From assembly GCF_024734405.1 (NCBI RefSeq), contig NZ_CP059556.1, forward strand, positions 4,960,001 to 5,024,000: a stretch of DNA of 64,000 nucleotides. Reading direction: 5' to 3'. Position numbers and translations under genes: made by a program. The DNA is from Saccharopolyspora gregorii (GTDB lineage Bacteria; Actinomycetota; Actinomycetes; Mycobacteriales; Pseudonocardiaceae). The notes below the pieces were generated by a model, which had not been told where the DNA came from, did not search any database, and saw nothing but the letters and a program-made list of their open reading frames with translations. Of this stretch, positions 36,263 to 45,329 are shown one piece after another; the stretch's first letter is position 1, and each line of letters starts with the position of its first letter.

Positions 36263-37210
36263 CTAAGCGTCCGCGGCGGCCTGCTGCTCCGGGGTGAGCT
36301 GGCGCTCCTGCTGGATGCGCACCAGGTCCGCGAGCAGCGGCGCGGCCTGCGCCGGCGACAGCGCGGTGAACGCGGCCTTGATCGACTCGACGTCGCCCGC
36401 GGTCTGCGCGGGAGCCGGTGGACCCTGCTGCTGCGGCACGGCGGGCGCCTGCTGCTGCGGGGCGGCCTGCTGCTGCGGCGCGGGGGTCTGCGTGGCGAGC
36501 AGCCCGTTGACGAGGTCCACCAGCATCGCCACCGGGGTGCGCGGTCCGAGCGCGGTGTTCCAGCCGGCGATCTGCCCTTCCGGCCCGCGCGGGCCCAGCA
36601 GCTCGTTCTCGATGCGGCGCAGGATCGCGTCCTGTTCGGGCGTCATGTCGGCGTTCTCCTGTTCACTCGTGGCGAGTTCGGCCCGGAAACGGTCCAGGTC
36701 GACGTGGCCGGGGTCGATCTTGCCGGTCACGCTGGTCTCCTTGTGCCCGCGCGCGGCCTCGGGAGGTGCTCCGATGTGGTCGAGCACGGCCCTGGTCGCG
36801 GTCAGCGCTGCGGCGTACTGCTCGGGGCTGGGCCCCTGCTCGACGCCCTGGTAGTCCCATTCGAAGCCGACGTAGAGCACGTTGCCGTCGCCTTCGGGCA
36901 CCGGCCCGGAGGCCCGCGCCTTCCCAGCGTGGTTGGCGCGCCCGGCGGAGATCAAGTGCACCACGCCGTCGAAGCCGATCAGCCCGTGGCACAGCGGCCC
37001 GGCCAGGTCGGACCGCCCGTCGACGACGAGCTGCAGGCTCGGCGCCGGGTCCTCGTAGGAGGCGACCGTGGCGGTGTGGTGCTCCAGCACCCCGACGGGT
37101 TCGGGCTGCGCGCCCGAGTTCGCGGTGCGCTCCAGCCAGCCGGGCGTCTCCACGACGGTGAGCCCCGCCGCCCGCAGCACGTCTCCCAGCCACACCAGCG
37201 GCAGAGCCAT
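36263..37210 (-). CDS. Phage-type N-acetylmuramoyl-L-alanine amidase, second copy
   Basis: 315 residues from ATG 37210 (GGGGAG at 8 bases; ATG 37216 is two codons earlier with a too-short gap). Amidase domain with EHHTAT zinc histidines, GRSDLAGPLCH, AGRANHAGKA and HKETSVTGKIDPGH, parallel to the enzyme at 24304. Residues from about 200 carry the shared C-terminal module (TPEQDAILRRIENELLG, then GWNTALG) and then a Gln/Ala/Pro linker of PQQQ repeats and a helical end (QAAPLLADLVRIQQERQ). No signal peptide. It lies in core territory far from the other lysins, with no phage genes beside it. Confidence 0.88.
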   Translation of the reverse strand: MALPLVWLGDVLRAAGLTVVETPGWLERTANSGAQPEPVGVLEHHTATVASYEDPAPSLQLVVDGRSDLAGPLCHGLIGFDGVVHLISAGRANHAGKARASGPVPEGDGNVLYVGFEWDYQGVEQGPSPEQYAAALTATRAVLDHIGAPPEAARGHKETSVTGKIDPGHVDLDRFRAELATSEQENADMTPEQDAILRRIENELLGPRGPEGQIAGWNTALGPRTPVAMLVDLVNGLLATQTPAPQQQAAPQQQAPAVPQQQGPPAPAQTAGDVESIKAAFTALSPAQAAPLLADLVRIQQERQLTPEQQAAADA

Positions 37211-37455
37211 CGCCATCACTCCCCTGGCGGCCGTCGGTGGCCGCGTCGCCTGCTCCCATCGTGTCCCGCGGTGCGCCGCACCGGCCACGCCTGATCGGAT
37301 GAAATGCCGCTGCGCTGCCGGTTTCCGGGGGCCGAACCGGGCGCGGCGAGCGGGCGACGCCGCGCCGGACTCCGGTCCCGCCTACCTGGTCGCCCGGTCC
37401 GCGGTGCACGCGGTGCCCGGCACCGGGCGTCGCGGGGGCGTGCGATTCTGGCGGC

Positions 37456-38658
37456 ATGCATTCCGAAGGCGCAGGTGAACAAGGCGAACGCATTTCCTCG
37501 ACCACCCTGCGCGCACTGGAGCGGGCTTCCGGTGACCTGGCGACGGCGAGCGTCGGCGCCATGGAGCAGCGGTTGCCGTGGTTCCGCAGGCTGCCCGCCG
37601 ATCAGCGGGCGAGCGTGCTGCTGGTGACGCAGACCGGGGTGTCGAACTTCGTGGCCTGGATGCAGGATCCGACGGAGGCCATCCGGTTGACGGCGGAGGC
37701 CTTCCGCGCCGCTCCGAAGGACCTGTCGCGGTGGGTGAGCCTGCGGCAGACGCTGGACCTGGTGCGCGCGGCGATCGACGTGTTCGAGCAGCGGTTGCCG
37801 GAGCTCGCCGAGCAGGAGGCGGAGCGCACCGCGCTCACCGAGTCGATCCTGCGCTACACGCGGGAGATCGCGTTCGCGGCGGCCACCTCGTACGCGGCGG
37901 CGGCCGAGGCGCGCGGTGCGTGGGACGCGCGGCTGGAGGCGCTCGTCGTGGACGGCATCGTGCGCGGCGACCCCGAGGAGTCGCTGCTGTCGCGGGCCGC
38001 CGCCCTCGGCTGGGAGCCGGGTTCGGAGGCGACGGTGCTGGTCGGCACGGCCCCCTCCGACGACCCGCCGACGATCATCTACCAGGTGCGCCGGAGCGCG
38101 GCCCGCGCCGGACGTCCGGTGCTGCTCGGCGTGCAGGGCACCCGCTTGGTGGTGGTGTTCGGCGGCCCGTCCGACGACCACGGCGCGCCGGCGGCGGCGG
38201 ACAAGCTGGCGGAGGCCTTCGACAGCGGCCCCGTGGTGGTCGGCCCGACGGTGGCGAGCCTGTCCGAGGCGCACCGCTCGGCGGCGGACGCGATGTCCGG
38301 CCTGCGGGCGGTGGTGGCCTGGCCGACGGCGCCGCGCCCGGTGCTGGCGGAGGACCTGCTCCCGGAGCGCGCGCTGGCCGGTGATCCGGAGGCGGAGCGC
38401 CAGCTGGTCGAGGGCATCGTGCTGCCGCTGGTGGACGCGGGCGGTGCGCTGCTGGAGACGGTGGACACCTACCTGGAGCTGGGCGGGGTGCTGGAGAACT
38501 GCGCCCGGCAGCTGTACGTGCACCCGAACACCGTGCGGTACCGGCTGCGCCGGGTCGCCGAGCTGACCGGCCGCACCCCGGCGAACGCGCGGGACGCCCT
38601 GGTGCTGCGAGTAGCGTTGTCCGTGGGCCGGCTGGCGCGGGCCCGCGGCCTGTGGTGA
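37456..38658 (+). CDS. fasR: PucR-family regulator of fatty acid synthesis (FasR-like)
   Basis: 400 residues from ATG 37456. The C-terminus is a PucR-type helix-turn-helix (VHPNTVRYRLRRVAELTG), and the middle has the GGDEF-like/CdaR region typical of the family. In Streptomyces FasR sits directly upstream of fabD-fabH-acpP-fabF and activates that operon (established knowledge); the same order is seen here. A dyad at 38733-38751 lies between this gene and fabD and is a candidate binding site. Effector unknown, probably an acyl intermediate. Confidence 0.9.
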   Translation: MHSEGAGEQGERISSTTLRALERASGDLATASVGAMEQRLPWFRRLPADQRASVLLVTQTGVSNFVAWMQDPTEAIRLTAEAFRAAPKDLSRWVSLRQTLDLVRAAIDVFEQRLPELAEQEAERTALTESILRYTREIAFAAATSYAAAAEARGAWDARLEALVVDGIVRGDPEESLLSRAAALGWEPGSEATVLVGTAPSDDPPTIIYQVRRSAARAGRPVLLGVQGTRLVVVFGGPSDDHGAPAAADKLAEAFDSGPVVVGPTVASLSEAHRSAADAMSGLRAVVAWPTAPRPVLAEDLLPERALAGDPEAERQLVEGIVLPLVDAGGALLETVDTYLELGGVLENCARQLYVHPNTVRYRLRRVAELTGRTPANARDALVLRVALSVGRLARARGLW

Positions 38659-38732
38659 TCGGCCCCGTTTCGGCACCGGACCGGCACGAGCGACAACGAA
38701 TCACGGTGCGTGATGCCCGAATCGTCGCTGCC

Positions 38733-38751
38733 CTTGTAGACACTCCACAAG
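38733..38751. promoter_or_regulatory. Candidate FasR operator upstream of fabD
   Basis: 19-bp dyad from CTTGT to ACAAG with 7 of 9 symmetric pairs matching, 67 bases before the fabD start. Assigned to FasR by position only. Confidence 0.45.
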
Positions 38752-38817
38752 ATTGTGCCTCGGACTTCGTCCGTACCGGCATCACGCCGATCTCGGTCGG
38801 CCATGTGTAGTAGCAGG

Positions 38818-39780
38818 GTGATCGCGCTCCTCGCTCCCGGACAGGGCTCCCAGGCCCCCGGCATGCTCTCCCCGTGGCTCGAACCGGACGGCGCCCGCGA
38901 GCGCGTCGAGGCCTGGTCGGAGCACGCCGGCCTGGACCTGGTCCGGTTGGGCACCACCGCCGACGCGGACGAGATCAAGGACACCGCGGTCACGCAGCCG
39001 CTGGTGGTGGCGCTGTCCCTGCTGGCGGCCGAGCAGCTGCGCGCCCGCTTCGACGTGCCCGCGGAGACCCCGGTGGCTGGTCATTCGGTGGGCGAGCTGG
39101 CGGCGGCGGCGATCGCCGGCGCGCTCTCCCCCGACGACGCGGTCGCGCTGGCCGCGGTGCGCGGCCGGGAGATGGCGGCGGCGTGCGCCCTGGAACCGAC
39201 CGCGATGTCCGCGGTGATGGGCGGGGACCGGGACGCCGTGATCTCCCACCTGGAGTCGCTGGGCCTGGACCCGGCGAACTGCAACGGTGCGGGCCAGATC
39301 GTCGCGGCCGGCCGCAAGCCCGCGCTGGAGGCGCTGGCCGAGGAGCCGCTGCCGGGCACGAAGGTGCGTCCGCTGGCCGTGGCCGGGGCGTTCCACACCC
39401 GCTTCATGGCTCCCGCGCAGGACGCGTTCGGCGCGCGGGCGCAGGAGGCGGCGGCGAAGGACCCGGCGTTCCCGCTGCTGTCCAACTCGGACGGCTCGTT
39501 CGTCGAGTCCGGCGACGAGTTCGTGCGCCTGCTCGTCGCGCAGATCACCCGGCCGGTGCGCTGGGACCACTGCATGACCGCCCTCGCCGAGCGCGGGGTG
39601 ACGGCGGTGGTCGAGTTCCCGCCCGCCGGTGCGCTGACCGGCCTGGTGCGCCGCGAGCTCAAGGGCACCAAGACCGTGGCGCTGAAGAAGCCCGAAGACC
39701 TCGACAAGGTCGCCGACCTGCTGGCAGCGGACTCCGAGGAGACCGCCCAGGACGCGAACACCTCTGGGAGCGATGCGTGA
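38818..39780 (+). CDS. fabD: Malonyl-CoA:ACP transacylase
   Basis: 320 residues from GTG 38818, which matches the family N-terminus (VIALLAPGQGSQ); ATG 38803, five codons earlier, cannot be excluded, and neither has a strong ribosome site. Transfers malonyl groups from CoA to ACP. Catalytic S90 in GHSVGE and the GQGSQ oxyanion motif are present; the active-site His is in FHTRFM. First gene of the fab operon; its stop overlaps the GTG of fabH. Confidence 0.95.
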   Translation: MIALLAPGQGSQAPGMLSPWLEPDGARERVEAWSEHAGLDLVRLGTTADADEIKDTAVTQPLVVALSLLAAEQLRARFDVPAETPVAGHSVGELAAAAIAGALSPDDAVALAAVRGREMAAACALEPTAMSAVMGGDRDAVISHLESLGLDPANCNGAGQIVAAGRKPALEALAEEPLPGTKVRPLAVAGAFHTRFMAPAQDAFGARAQEAAAKDPAFPLLSNSDGSFVESGDEFVRLLVAQITRPVRWDHCMTALAERGVTAVVEFPPAGALTGLVRRELKGTKTVALKKPEDLDKVADLLAADSEETAQDANTSGSDA

Positions 39781-40757
39781 GCACACCGACCCTGCGCAAG
39801 TCCACCGGACCGGCGGCGACCAAGCTGCTCGGCTTCGGTAGCACCCAGGGCAACCGGGTCGTGACCAACCACGACCTGGCCGAGATCGTCGACACGAACG
39901 ACGAGTGGATCCAGCAGCGCGTCGGCATCGTGCACCGCCGCCTCGGCGACGAGGACCAGACCGTGGTCTCGATGGCCGTGGAGGCCGGTTCGAAGGCCAT
40001 CGCCGACGCGGGCCTGACCCCGGCGGACGTCGACCAGGTGATCATCGCGACCTGCACGATGCCGGGCGGGATCCCCAACGCGGCCGCGCAGGTCGCCGAC
40101 AAGATCGGCATCAAGGCGTCCGGCGCGTTCGACCTCAACGCCGCCTGCGCCGGGTTCTGCTACGCGCTCAACACCGCATCGGACATGGTGCTGGCCGGTT
40201 CGGCCCGCCGGGTGCTGGTGATCGGCGCGGAGCGGTTCCAGGAGTGGATCGACTGGGAGGACCGGGCGAACTGCATCATCTTCGCCGACGGCGCGGGTGC
40301 GGCGGTCGTGGGACCGGCCGACGAGCCGGGCATCGCCCCGGCCGCGCTGGGCAGCGCGGGCGACCTGGTCGACACGATCTACCTGCGCGACGGCAAGTAC
40401 ATCTACCAGGAGGGCCAGTCGGTCTTCCGCTGGGCGACCACCCAGATCGCGCCGGTGGCGATGCGGGCCGTGGAGCTCGCGGGCCTGGAGCTGTCCGATG
40501 TGGACGCCCTGGTCGCGCACCAGGCGAACCTGCGGATCGTCGAGGGCATCGCCAAGAAGCTGCAGAGCCAGGGTGCCCGCGACGACCTGGTGGTCGCGCG
40601 TGACATCGTCTACTCGGGCAACACCTCGGCCGCGTCTATCCCGCTCGCGATCGACCACATGCGGTCGGCGGGCGAGCTCTCCAGCGGCGATGTGCTGCTC
40701 CTGGTCGGTTTCGGGGCGGGATTGTCCTACGCCGGCCAGGTCGTGATCTGCCCCTGA
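39777..40757 (+). CDS. fabH: Beta-ketoacyl-ACP synthase III
   Basis: 326 residues from GTG 39777, overlapping the fabD stop. Starts fatty acid synthesis by condensing an acyl-CoA primer with malonyl-ACP; in actinomycetes it often accepts branched primers. Catalytic triad visible: C124 (NAACAGF), His in AHQANLRI, Asn in SGNTSAAS. Full length. Second gene in the FAS-II type operon. Confidence 0.95.
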   Translation: MSTPTLRKSTGPAATKLLGFGSTQGNRVVTNHDLAEIVDTNDEWIQQRVGIVHRRLGDEDQTVVSMAVEAGSKAIADAGLTPADVDQVIIATCTMPGGIPNAAAQVADKIGIKASGAFDLNAACAGFCYALNTASDMVLAGSARRVLVIGAERFQEWIDWEDRANCIIFADGAGAAVVGPADEPGIAPAALGSAGDLVDTIYLRDGKYIYQEGQSVFRWATTQIAPVAMRAVELAGLELSDVDALVAHQANLRIVEGIAKKLQSQGARDDLVVARDIVYSGNTSAASIPLAIDHMRSAGELSSGDVLLLVGFGAGLSYAGQVVICP

Positions 40758-40828
40758 GCGCGTCCGCGCTCACCGGAACCGCCGCGGGCACGTCCGCGGT
40801 GACCACCGCAACAACGAAAGGAACCATC

Positions 40829-41068
40829 GTGGCGAACGAGGAAATCGCGCAGGGTCTCGCCGGCATCGTCGAAGAGGTCGCGGGTGTGGACGCCGACGAG
40901 GTCACCGTCGAGAAGTCCTTCGTCGACGACCTCGACATCGACTCGCTGTCGATGGTCGAGATCGCCGTGCAGGCGGAGGACAAGTTCGGCGTCAAGATCC
41001 CCGACGACGAGCTGGCGAACCTCAAGACCGTGGGTGATGCGGTGGACTACATCACCAAGAACGCATGA
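40829..41068 (+). CDS. acpM: Acyl carrier protein
   Basis: 79 residues from GTG 40829, after GAAAGGA at a 6-base gap; the ATG 30 bases upstream gives an atypical extension. Carries growing acyl chains on phosphopantetheine attached at S39 (DIDSL). Acidic four-helix fold. Third gene of the fab operon, with the fabF start overlapping its stop by ATGA. Symbol acpM/acpP depends on naming scheme. Confidence 0.95.
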   Translation: MANEEIAQGLAGIVEEVAGVDADEVTVEKSFVDDLDIDSLSMVEIAVQAEDKFGVKIPDDELANLKTVGDAVDYITKNA

Positions 41069-42312
41069 CGGCGACCGACGTCGTCATCACCGGGATGGGC
41101 GCGACGACACCACTCGGTGGTGACGTCGCGTCCACCTGGGACGGTCTGCTGACCGGTCGCAGCGGGGTGCGCAGGCTGACGGCGGAATGGGTCGACAAGT
41201 ACGACCTGCCCGCCAAGATCGGCGCTCCGCTGGTCGTGGAGCCCGCCGAGGTGCTGCCCCGCGTGCAGCTGCGCCGGCTGGACCGCTGCCAGGCGATCGC
41301 GATCATCGCGGCCCGCCAGGCCTGGAGCGACGCCGGTTACGACATGCCCACCGACGAGCACCAGTCGGTGGATCCGGATCGGCTCGGTGTCGCGCTCGGC
41401 ACCGGGATCGGCGGTCCGGTGACGCTGCTCGACCAGGACGACCTGCTGGAGCAGCACGGGCTGCGCAAGATCTCGCCGCTGACCGTGCCGATGCTCATGC
41501 CCAACGGGCCCGCGGCGCACGTCGGCATCGACCTGCGCGCGCGAGCCGGGGTCCACTCCCCCGCCTCCGCCTGCGCCTCCGGTGCGGAGGGGCTGGCGCG
41601 CGGGTGGGACATGATCCGCTCCGGGCAGGCCGACGTGGTCGTGGCCGGTGGCGCCGAGTCCTGCATCCACCAGATCACCGTGGCCGGGTTCTGCCAGGCC
41701 CGGACGCTGAGCACCCGCAACGACGAGCCGGAGCTGGCCTCGCGCCCGTTCGACACGGGCCGGGACGGCTTCGTCCTCGGCGAAGGCGCCGGCGTGGTGA
41801 TCTTGGAGAGCGCCGAGCACGCCAAGGCGCGCGGAGCGCGGATCTACGGCCGGCTGGGCGGGGTGGGCATCACCTCCGACGCCTACCACATCACCGGCAG
41901 CCACCCGGACGGCGTCGGCCAGGTCAATGCGATGACGCAGGCCGTGCGCACCGCGGGCCTGTCCACCTCCGACATCGAGCACGTCAACGCGCACGCGACC
42001 TCCACCGTGGTCGGTGACGTGGGGGAGGCGGCGGCGATCCGCAAGGCGTTCGGCGACGGGGTCGCGCTGACCGCGCCGAAGAGCGCGCTCGGGCACCTCG
42101 TGGGCGGTGCCGGTGCGGTCGAGAGCATCGTGACGCTGCTGTCGATCTACCACGGGCAGATCCCGCCCACCCGCAACCTCGACGAGCTCGACCCGAAGGT
42201 GGAGCTGGACGTGGTGACGGACAAGCCGCGGCACGTCGAGGTGTCGGCCGCGGTGAACAACTCCTTCGGTTTCGGCGGGCACAACGTGGCATTGGCCTTC
42301 ACCAAGGCCTGA
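41065..42312 (+). CDS. fabF: Beta-ketoacyl-ACP synthase II
   Basis: 415 residues from ATG 41065. Elongates acyl-ACP with malonyl-ACP. Catalytic Cys in ASACASGAEG, His in NAHATST and in GHLVGGAGAVE, and the C-terminal NNSFGFGGHN. Full length and translationally coupled to acpM. It could equally be called kasA; only one copy is in the operon. Confidence 0.95.
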   Translation: MTATDVVITGMGATTPLGGDVASTWDGLLTGRSGVRRLTAEWVDKYDLPAKIGAPLVVEPAEVLPRVQLRRLDRCQAIAIIAARQAWSDAGYDMPTDEHQSVDPDRLGVALGTGIGGPVTLLDQDDLLEQHGLRKISPLTVPMLMPNGPAAHVGIDLRARAGVHSPASACASGAEGLARGWDMIRSGQADVVVAGGAESCIHQITVAGFCQARTLSTRNDEPELASRPFDTGRDGFVLGEGAGVVILESAEHAKARGARIYGRLGGVGITSDAYHITGSHPDGVGQVNAMTQAVRTAGLSTSDIEHVNAHATSTVVGDVGEAAAIRKAFGDGVALTAPKSALGHLVGGAGAVESIVTLLSIYHGQIPPTRNLDELDPKVELDVVTDKPRHVEVSAAVNNSFGFGGHNVALAFTKA

Positions 42313-42330
42313 TTTCCCGGCCGCTCGCGC

Positions 42331-42372
42331 GAGCGCCCCGCCTCCCGGTGCGAACCGGAGGGCGGGGCGCTC
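42331..42372. terminator. Bidirectional terminator after fabF
   Basis: Stem GAGCGCCCCGCC / GGCGGGGCGCTC, with further inner pairing (CCGGT/ACCGG), between the convergent fabF and the next minus-strand gene. Confidence 0.75.
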
Positions 42373-42390
42373 CTCGTCGTGCGGGTGCCG

Positions 42391-42978
42391 TCAGCAGGGG
42401 ACGGCGAGCGCGCTGCCCGGCAGGCTGTTGGTGTCGAGCCGGAACCCGCCGCCGTCCACGACCATCGGGTAGACCACGCGCCACCGCAGGCACGCCGACT
42501 GCATCCCGGCGGGCGCGTCCTTCGGGTCCTGGGTGCTGACGAAGGTCATCAGGACCCGCACCGAGTCCTCCGGGCCCGGTTCGATCCGGTGGACCTTGAT
42601 GGCGGCGTCGCGCGTGGTGGCGTACTCGCGCTGCCACTTGTCCTCGGGCAGCTGCTGCTGCTTGGCCGCGACGACCGTGGTCTTCCAGGTCTCGTAGCGG
42701 CGCGTGTTGATCGCGTTGAAGTGCATCTGGAGGGTCCAGCGGATGTCCGCGTGGTCCGGGTGCGCCTCCGCGTCCGGGGTGAACTCGATGTTGGCGTACT
42801 CGGAGCTCTCCGGCTGCCCCGGCACGCCCGGGTCGATGCCCGCGGGCACCGAGTCGGGGTAGTACTGCTGCGCCGCGACCCCGCCGACGCCCGCCGCGAT
42901 CAGCACGAGCGCGGCGATCGGCACCCCCCACTTCCACCAGGAGTGCTGCGAACGACCGGCCGGAGAATACGACTGCAC
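42391..42978 (-). CDS. Single-pass membrane protein of unknown function
   Basis: 195 residues from GTG 42978, with GGAAG upstream. A short cytosolic start, one membrane helix near residues 20-38 (VPIAALVLIAAGVGGVAA), then an extracellular domain of about 155 residues with EYANIEFTPDAEAHPDH and a QSACLRWR motif. Two cysteines in the outer domain may form a disulfide, the last one being the C-terminal residue. Family not recognised; the position beside DUF3145 downstream of fabF suggests a conserved envelope gene. Confidence 0.8.
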   Translation of the reverse strand: MQSYSPAGRSQHSWWKWGVPIAALVLIAAGVGGVAAQQYYPDSVPAGIDPGVPGQPESSEYANIEFTPDAEAHPDHADIRWTLQMHFNAINTRRYETWKTTVVAAKQQQLPEDKWQREYATTRDAAIKVHRIEPGPEDSVRVLMTFVSTQDPKDAPAGMQSACLRWRVVYPMVVDGGGFRLDTNSLPGSALAVPC

Positions 42979-43039
42979 GCCGATCAGCTTCCCACAGCCG
43001 CACGTCCCGCGACCGCACCGGGCGCGGACCGGACCTCGG

Positions 43040-43543
43040 TCAGCCCACCCGGTGCAGCCAGCTGACCGGTGCGCCGTCGCCCGCGTGGCGGAACAGCTCC
43101 AGCTCCGCGTCCCAGGCGGCGCCGAGCAGCTGGTCGACGCGGTGGGTGAACGATTCGGAGCCGCGGCTGTTGGCGGCGAGCGTGCGCAACTGGTCCTCGC
43201 TGACGACGATGTCGCCGTTGGCGCTGGTGCGCGCGTTCCACAGGCCGAGCCCGGGCACGTGGCAGAAGCGCTGCCCGTCGATCCCCGGGCTGGGGTCCTC
43301 GGTGATCTCGAAGCGCAGCATCGGCCACGCGCGCAGCGCGGTGACGAGTTTGGATCCGGTACCGGGTTCGCCGGTCCAGGTGAGTTCGGCGCGCAACTGC
43401 CCAGGCGCCGCGGGTTGCGCCGTCCAGCGGAGTTCCGCCCGCGTGCCGAGTGCGCCGGCAACGGCCCACTCGATGTGCGGACAGACCGCAGACGGCGACG
43501 AGTGGACGTAGATCACGCCACTTGTGCTGCCACGGGTGCTCAC
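43040..43543 (-). CDS. DUF3145 family protein
   Basis: 167 residues from GTG 43543. Conserved actinobacterial family of unknown function, commonly beside the fab operon. Recognised by GVIYVHSSPSAVCPHIEWA at the N-terminus and the FHTxxVDQLLGxAWDxELEL-like end (SFTHRVDQLLGAAWDAELEL). Soluble, no membrane segments. Confidence 0.93.
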   Translation of the reverse strand: MSTRGSTSGVIYVHSSPSAVCPHIEWAVAGALGTRAELRWTAQPAAPGQLRAELTWTGEPGTGSKLVTALRAWPMLRFEITEDPSPGIDGQRFCHVPGLGLWNARTSANGDIVVSEDQLRTLAANSRGSESFTHRVDQLLGAAWDAELELFRHAGDGAPVSWLHRVG

Positions 43544-43912
43544 TGCTGACCTCCGCTGTTCGACGAGGGACGTCTTCCCCTACGACCTCGTCCTGCGGCG
43601 ATCCGATCACGGGTGATCGGCGTCATTCTGCACGGGCCTCGACCGCGACCGCCACATGAAGTGGGTGAACTCCCCGTACGGGTCACGCGGTTCGACTACG
43701 GTTCGCCGGAGCTTCCCGGCCCACCCGGCGCGGGGTCGTCGCAGTTCCGGGCGCACCCGCGCGACGCAGCGGGCGCCCCGAACGGCGCAACGGAGCAGGT
43801 GCGGACGAGTGGCCGATACCACTCGAACGGGGGAGTACGCGGAGTAGGCGAGAATGCCGACCCGGGCCCGGCGGCGGCAGGCCGGCCCGAGCTTCGGGGA
43901 CGGGAGACGAGC

Positions 43913-45181
43913 ATGCGAGTGGTGCGGCTCGGCGAGGAGCCGACCGAGATCGGCGCGGACATCCGGGCGGCCGTGACGGCCTGGGGGCCGGGCAGCGGCG
44001 TGTACGGCGGGGTCGCGGTGTGCGGCGTGCGGCCGCCGGGGGCGCCGCGGGCGCTGGACGCGGTGCTGGTGCTGCCCCGCGGCATCGTGGTGGTCGTCGG
44101 CGTGGACCTGCCGGGGTCGGTGCTCTCGCTGGAGGCCCCGGTGCAGACGCCGTGGACGGTGGACGGCTGGCCGCTGCTGCGCCAGGACTCGGCGATGAAC
44201 CCCGCGCTGGACGCGCTGGAGTCTGCCGCCGCGCTGGCCCGCGCGCTGCAGTCCCGGGGCGCGGAACCGCTGCCGGTGGCCGCGATCATCGCCGTCGGTC
44301 CCTACGCGGAGCGGATCATCCAGCCGACGAGCGATCTGCACCGCGGGGTGCGGGTGCTGTACCCGTCCACGACGAGCATGCTCGCGGCGGCCCGCGAGCT
44401 CGCCACCTACGAGCGGGCGTGCGGGGTGGAGGCGGCCCGGAAGGTGCTGGGCGTCCTCGACGAGCGCACGCGCCGGATCTCGGTGGCGGAGCTGACCGAG
44501 GAGGGCTTCCCGGATTCGGTGGCGCCCGACCTCGCCGTGGCGAGCACGCTGCTCATCCCGAAGGTGACCGACGAGCCGGCGCCCGCTCCGCCCGCGCGCC
44601 CGGACGACCTGCGGGAGCGGCTCGCCGCGGTGCCGCGCCGCGCGAAGCTGCTGGTGCTGGGCGCGGTGGCGGTGGTGCTGGCCGGTGCGGTGTCCGCGCT
44701 AGTGCTGACCGGTGGTTCGGAGGGGGCTCGGGAGGTCGCGGCGCAGCAGGTGGACGGCGTCGCGTTCACCCGGACCAGCGCCGAGCAGGGCGGCGACTGC
44801 ACCGAGGCCGCGTTCGGGGACGTGCGGTCGTGGTTCCAGCGGCACCCGTGCGAGGGGCTGTCCCGGCAGGTCTTCGACGGGGAGACGGCGGGCCGCTCGG
44901 CGGTCGTGTCGGTCGCGGTGGTGGACCTGGGGTCGGCGACCCCGGCGCGGAACCTGCGGGAGCTGCTGAACACGCCCGGTTCCGGCGGCATCGCCGACTC
45001 GGGCGCGGAGCCGGGGATGCCGAGCTCGCCGGAGTTCGCGGACGCCGCGGCGGCGGTGCAGCAGACCGGCGGGCGGCTGCGGGTGGTGCAGGCCGCGTGG
45101 GCCGAGGGCCGGTCGGATCCGGACGACGTCGCGCTGCGCGCTCTCGCCGAACGGGGCCTCCGCCTGCGCGCCCCGGCGTAG
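43913..45181 (+). CDS. Single-pass membrane protein with NERD-like N-terminal domain, unknown role
   Basis: 422 residues from ATG 43913, with GGGAG at a 6-base gap; the upstream part of the open frame is Arg/Pro/Gly-rich and not conserved-looking. Residues 1-140 form an alpha/beta domain (LDAVLVLPRGIVVVVGVDL), reminiscent of nuclease-related NERD folds but without certain catalytic residues. One membrane helix near residues 247-265 and an outer C-terminal domain with two cysteines (GGDCTEAAF and HPCEGL). Function unknown. Confidence 0.8.
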   Translation: MRVVRLGEEPTEIGADIRAAVTAWGPGSGVYGGVAVCGVRPPGAPRALDAVLVLPRGIVVVVGVDLPGSVLSLEAPVQTPWTVDGWPLLRQDSAMNPALDALESAAALARALQSRGAEPLPVAAIIAVGPYAERIIQPTSDLHRGVRVLYPSTTSMLAAARELATYERACGVEAARKVLGVLDERTRRISVAELTEEGFPDSVAPDLAVASTLLIPKVTDEPAPAPPARPDDLRERLAAVPRRAKLLVLGAVAVVLAGAVSALVLTGGSEGAREVAAQQVDGVAFTRTSAEQGGDCTEAAFGDVRSWFQRHPCEGLSRQVFDGETAGRSAVVSVAVVDLGSATPARNLRELLNTPGSGGIADSGAEPGMPSSPEFADAAAAVQQTGGRLRVVQAAWAEGRSDPDDVALRALAERGLRLRAPA

Positions 45182-45329
45182 CGGCCACCCGTTCCGCCCG
45201 CCGATGAGCGAATCCACGCGCGGGCCGCCCGGGCGTCCTCGGCTGCTCCCTCGCGCGGCGGACGTCCTCTCCGCGGCGGGAGCAGCCGGCGGTTCCGCCG
45301 CACCGGCCGAGCACGTCGGGTGCGGCGGT

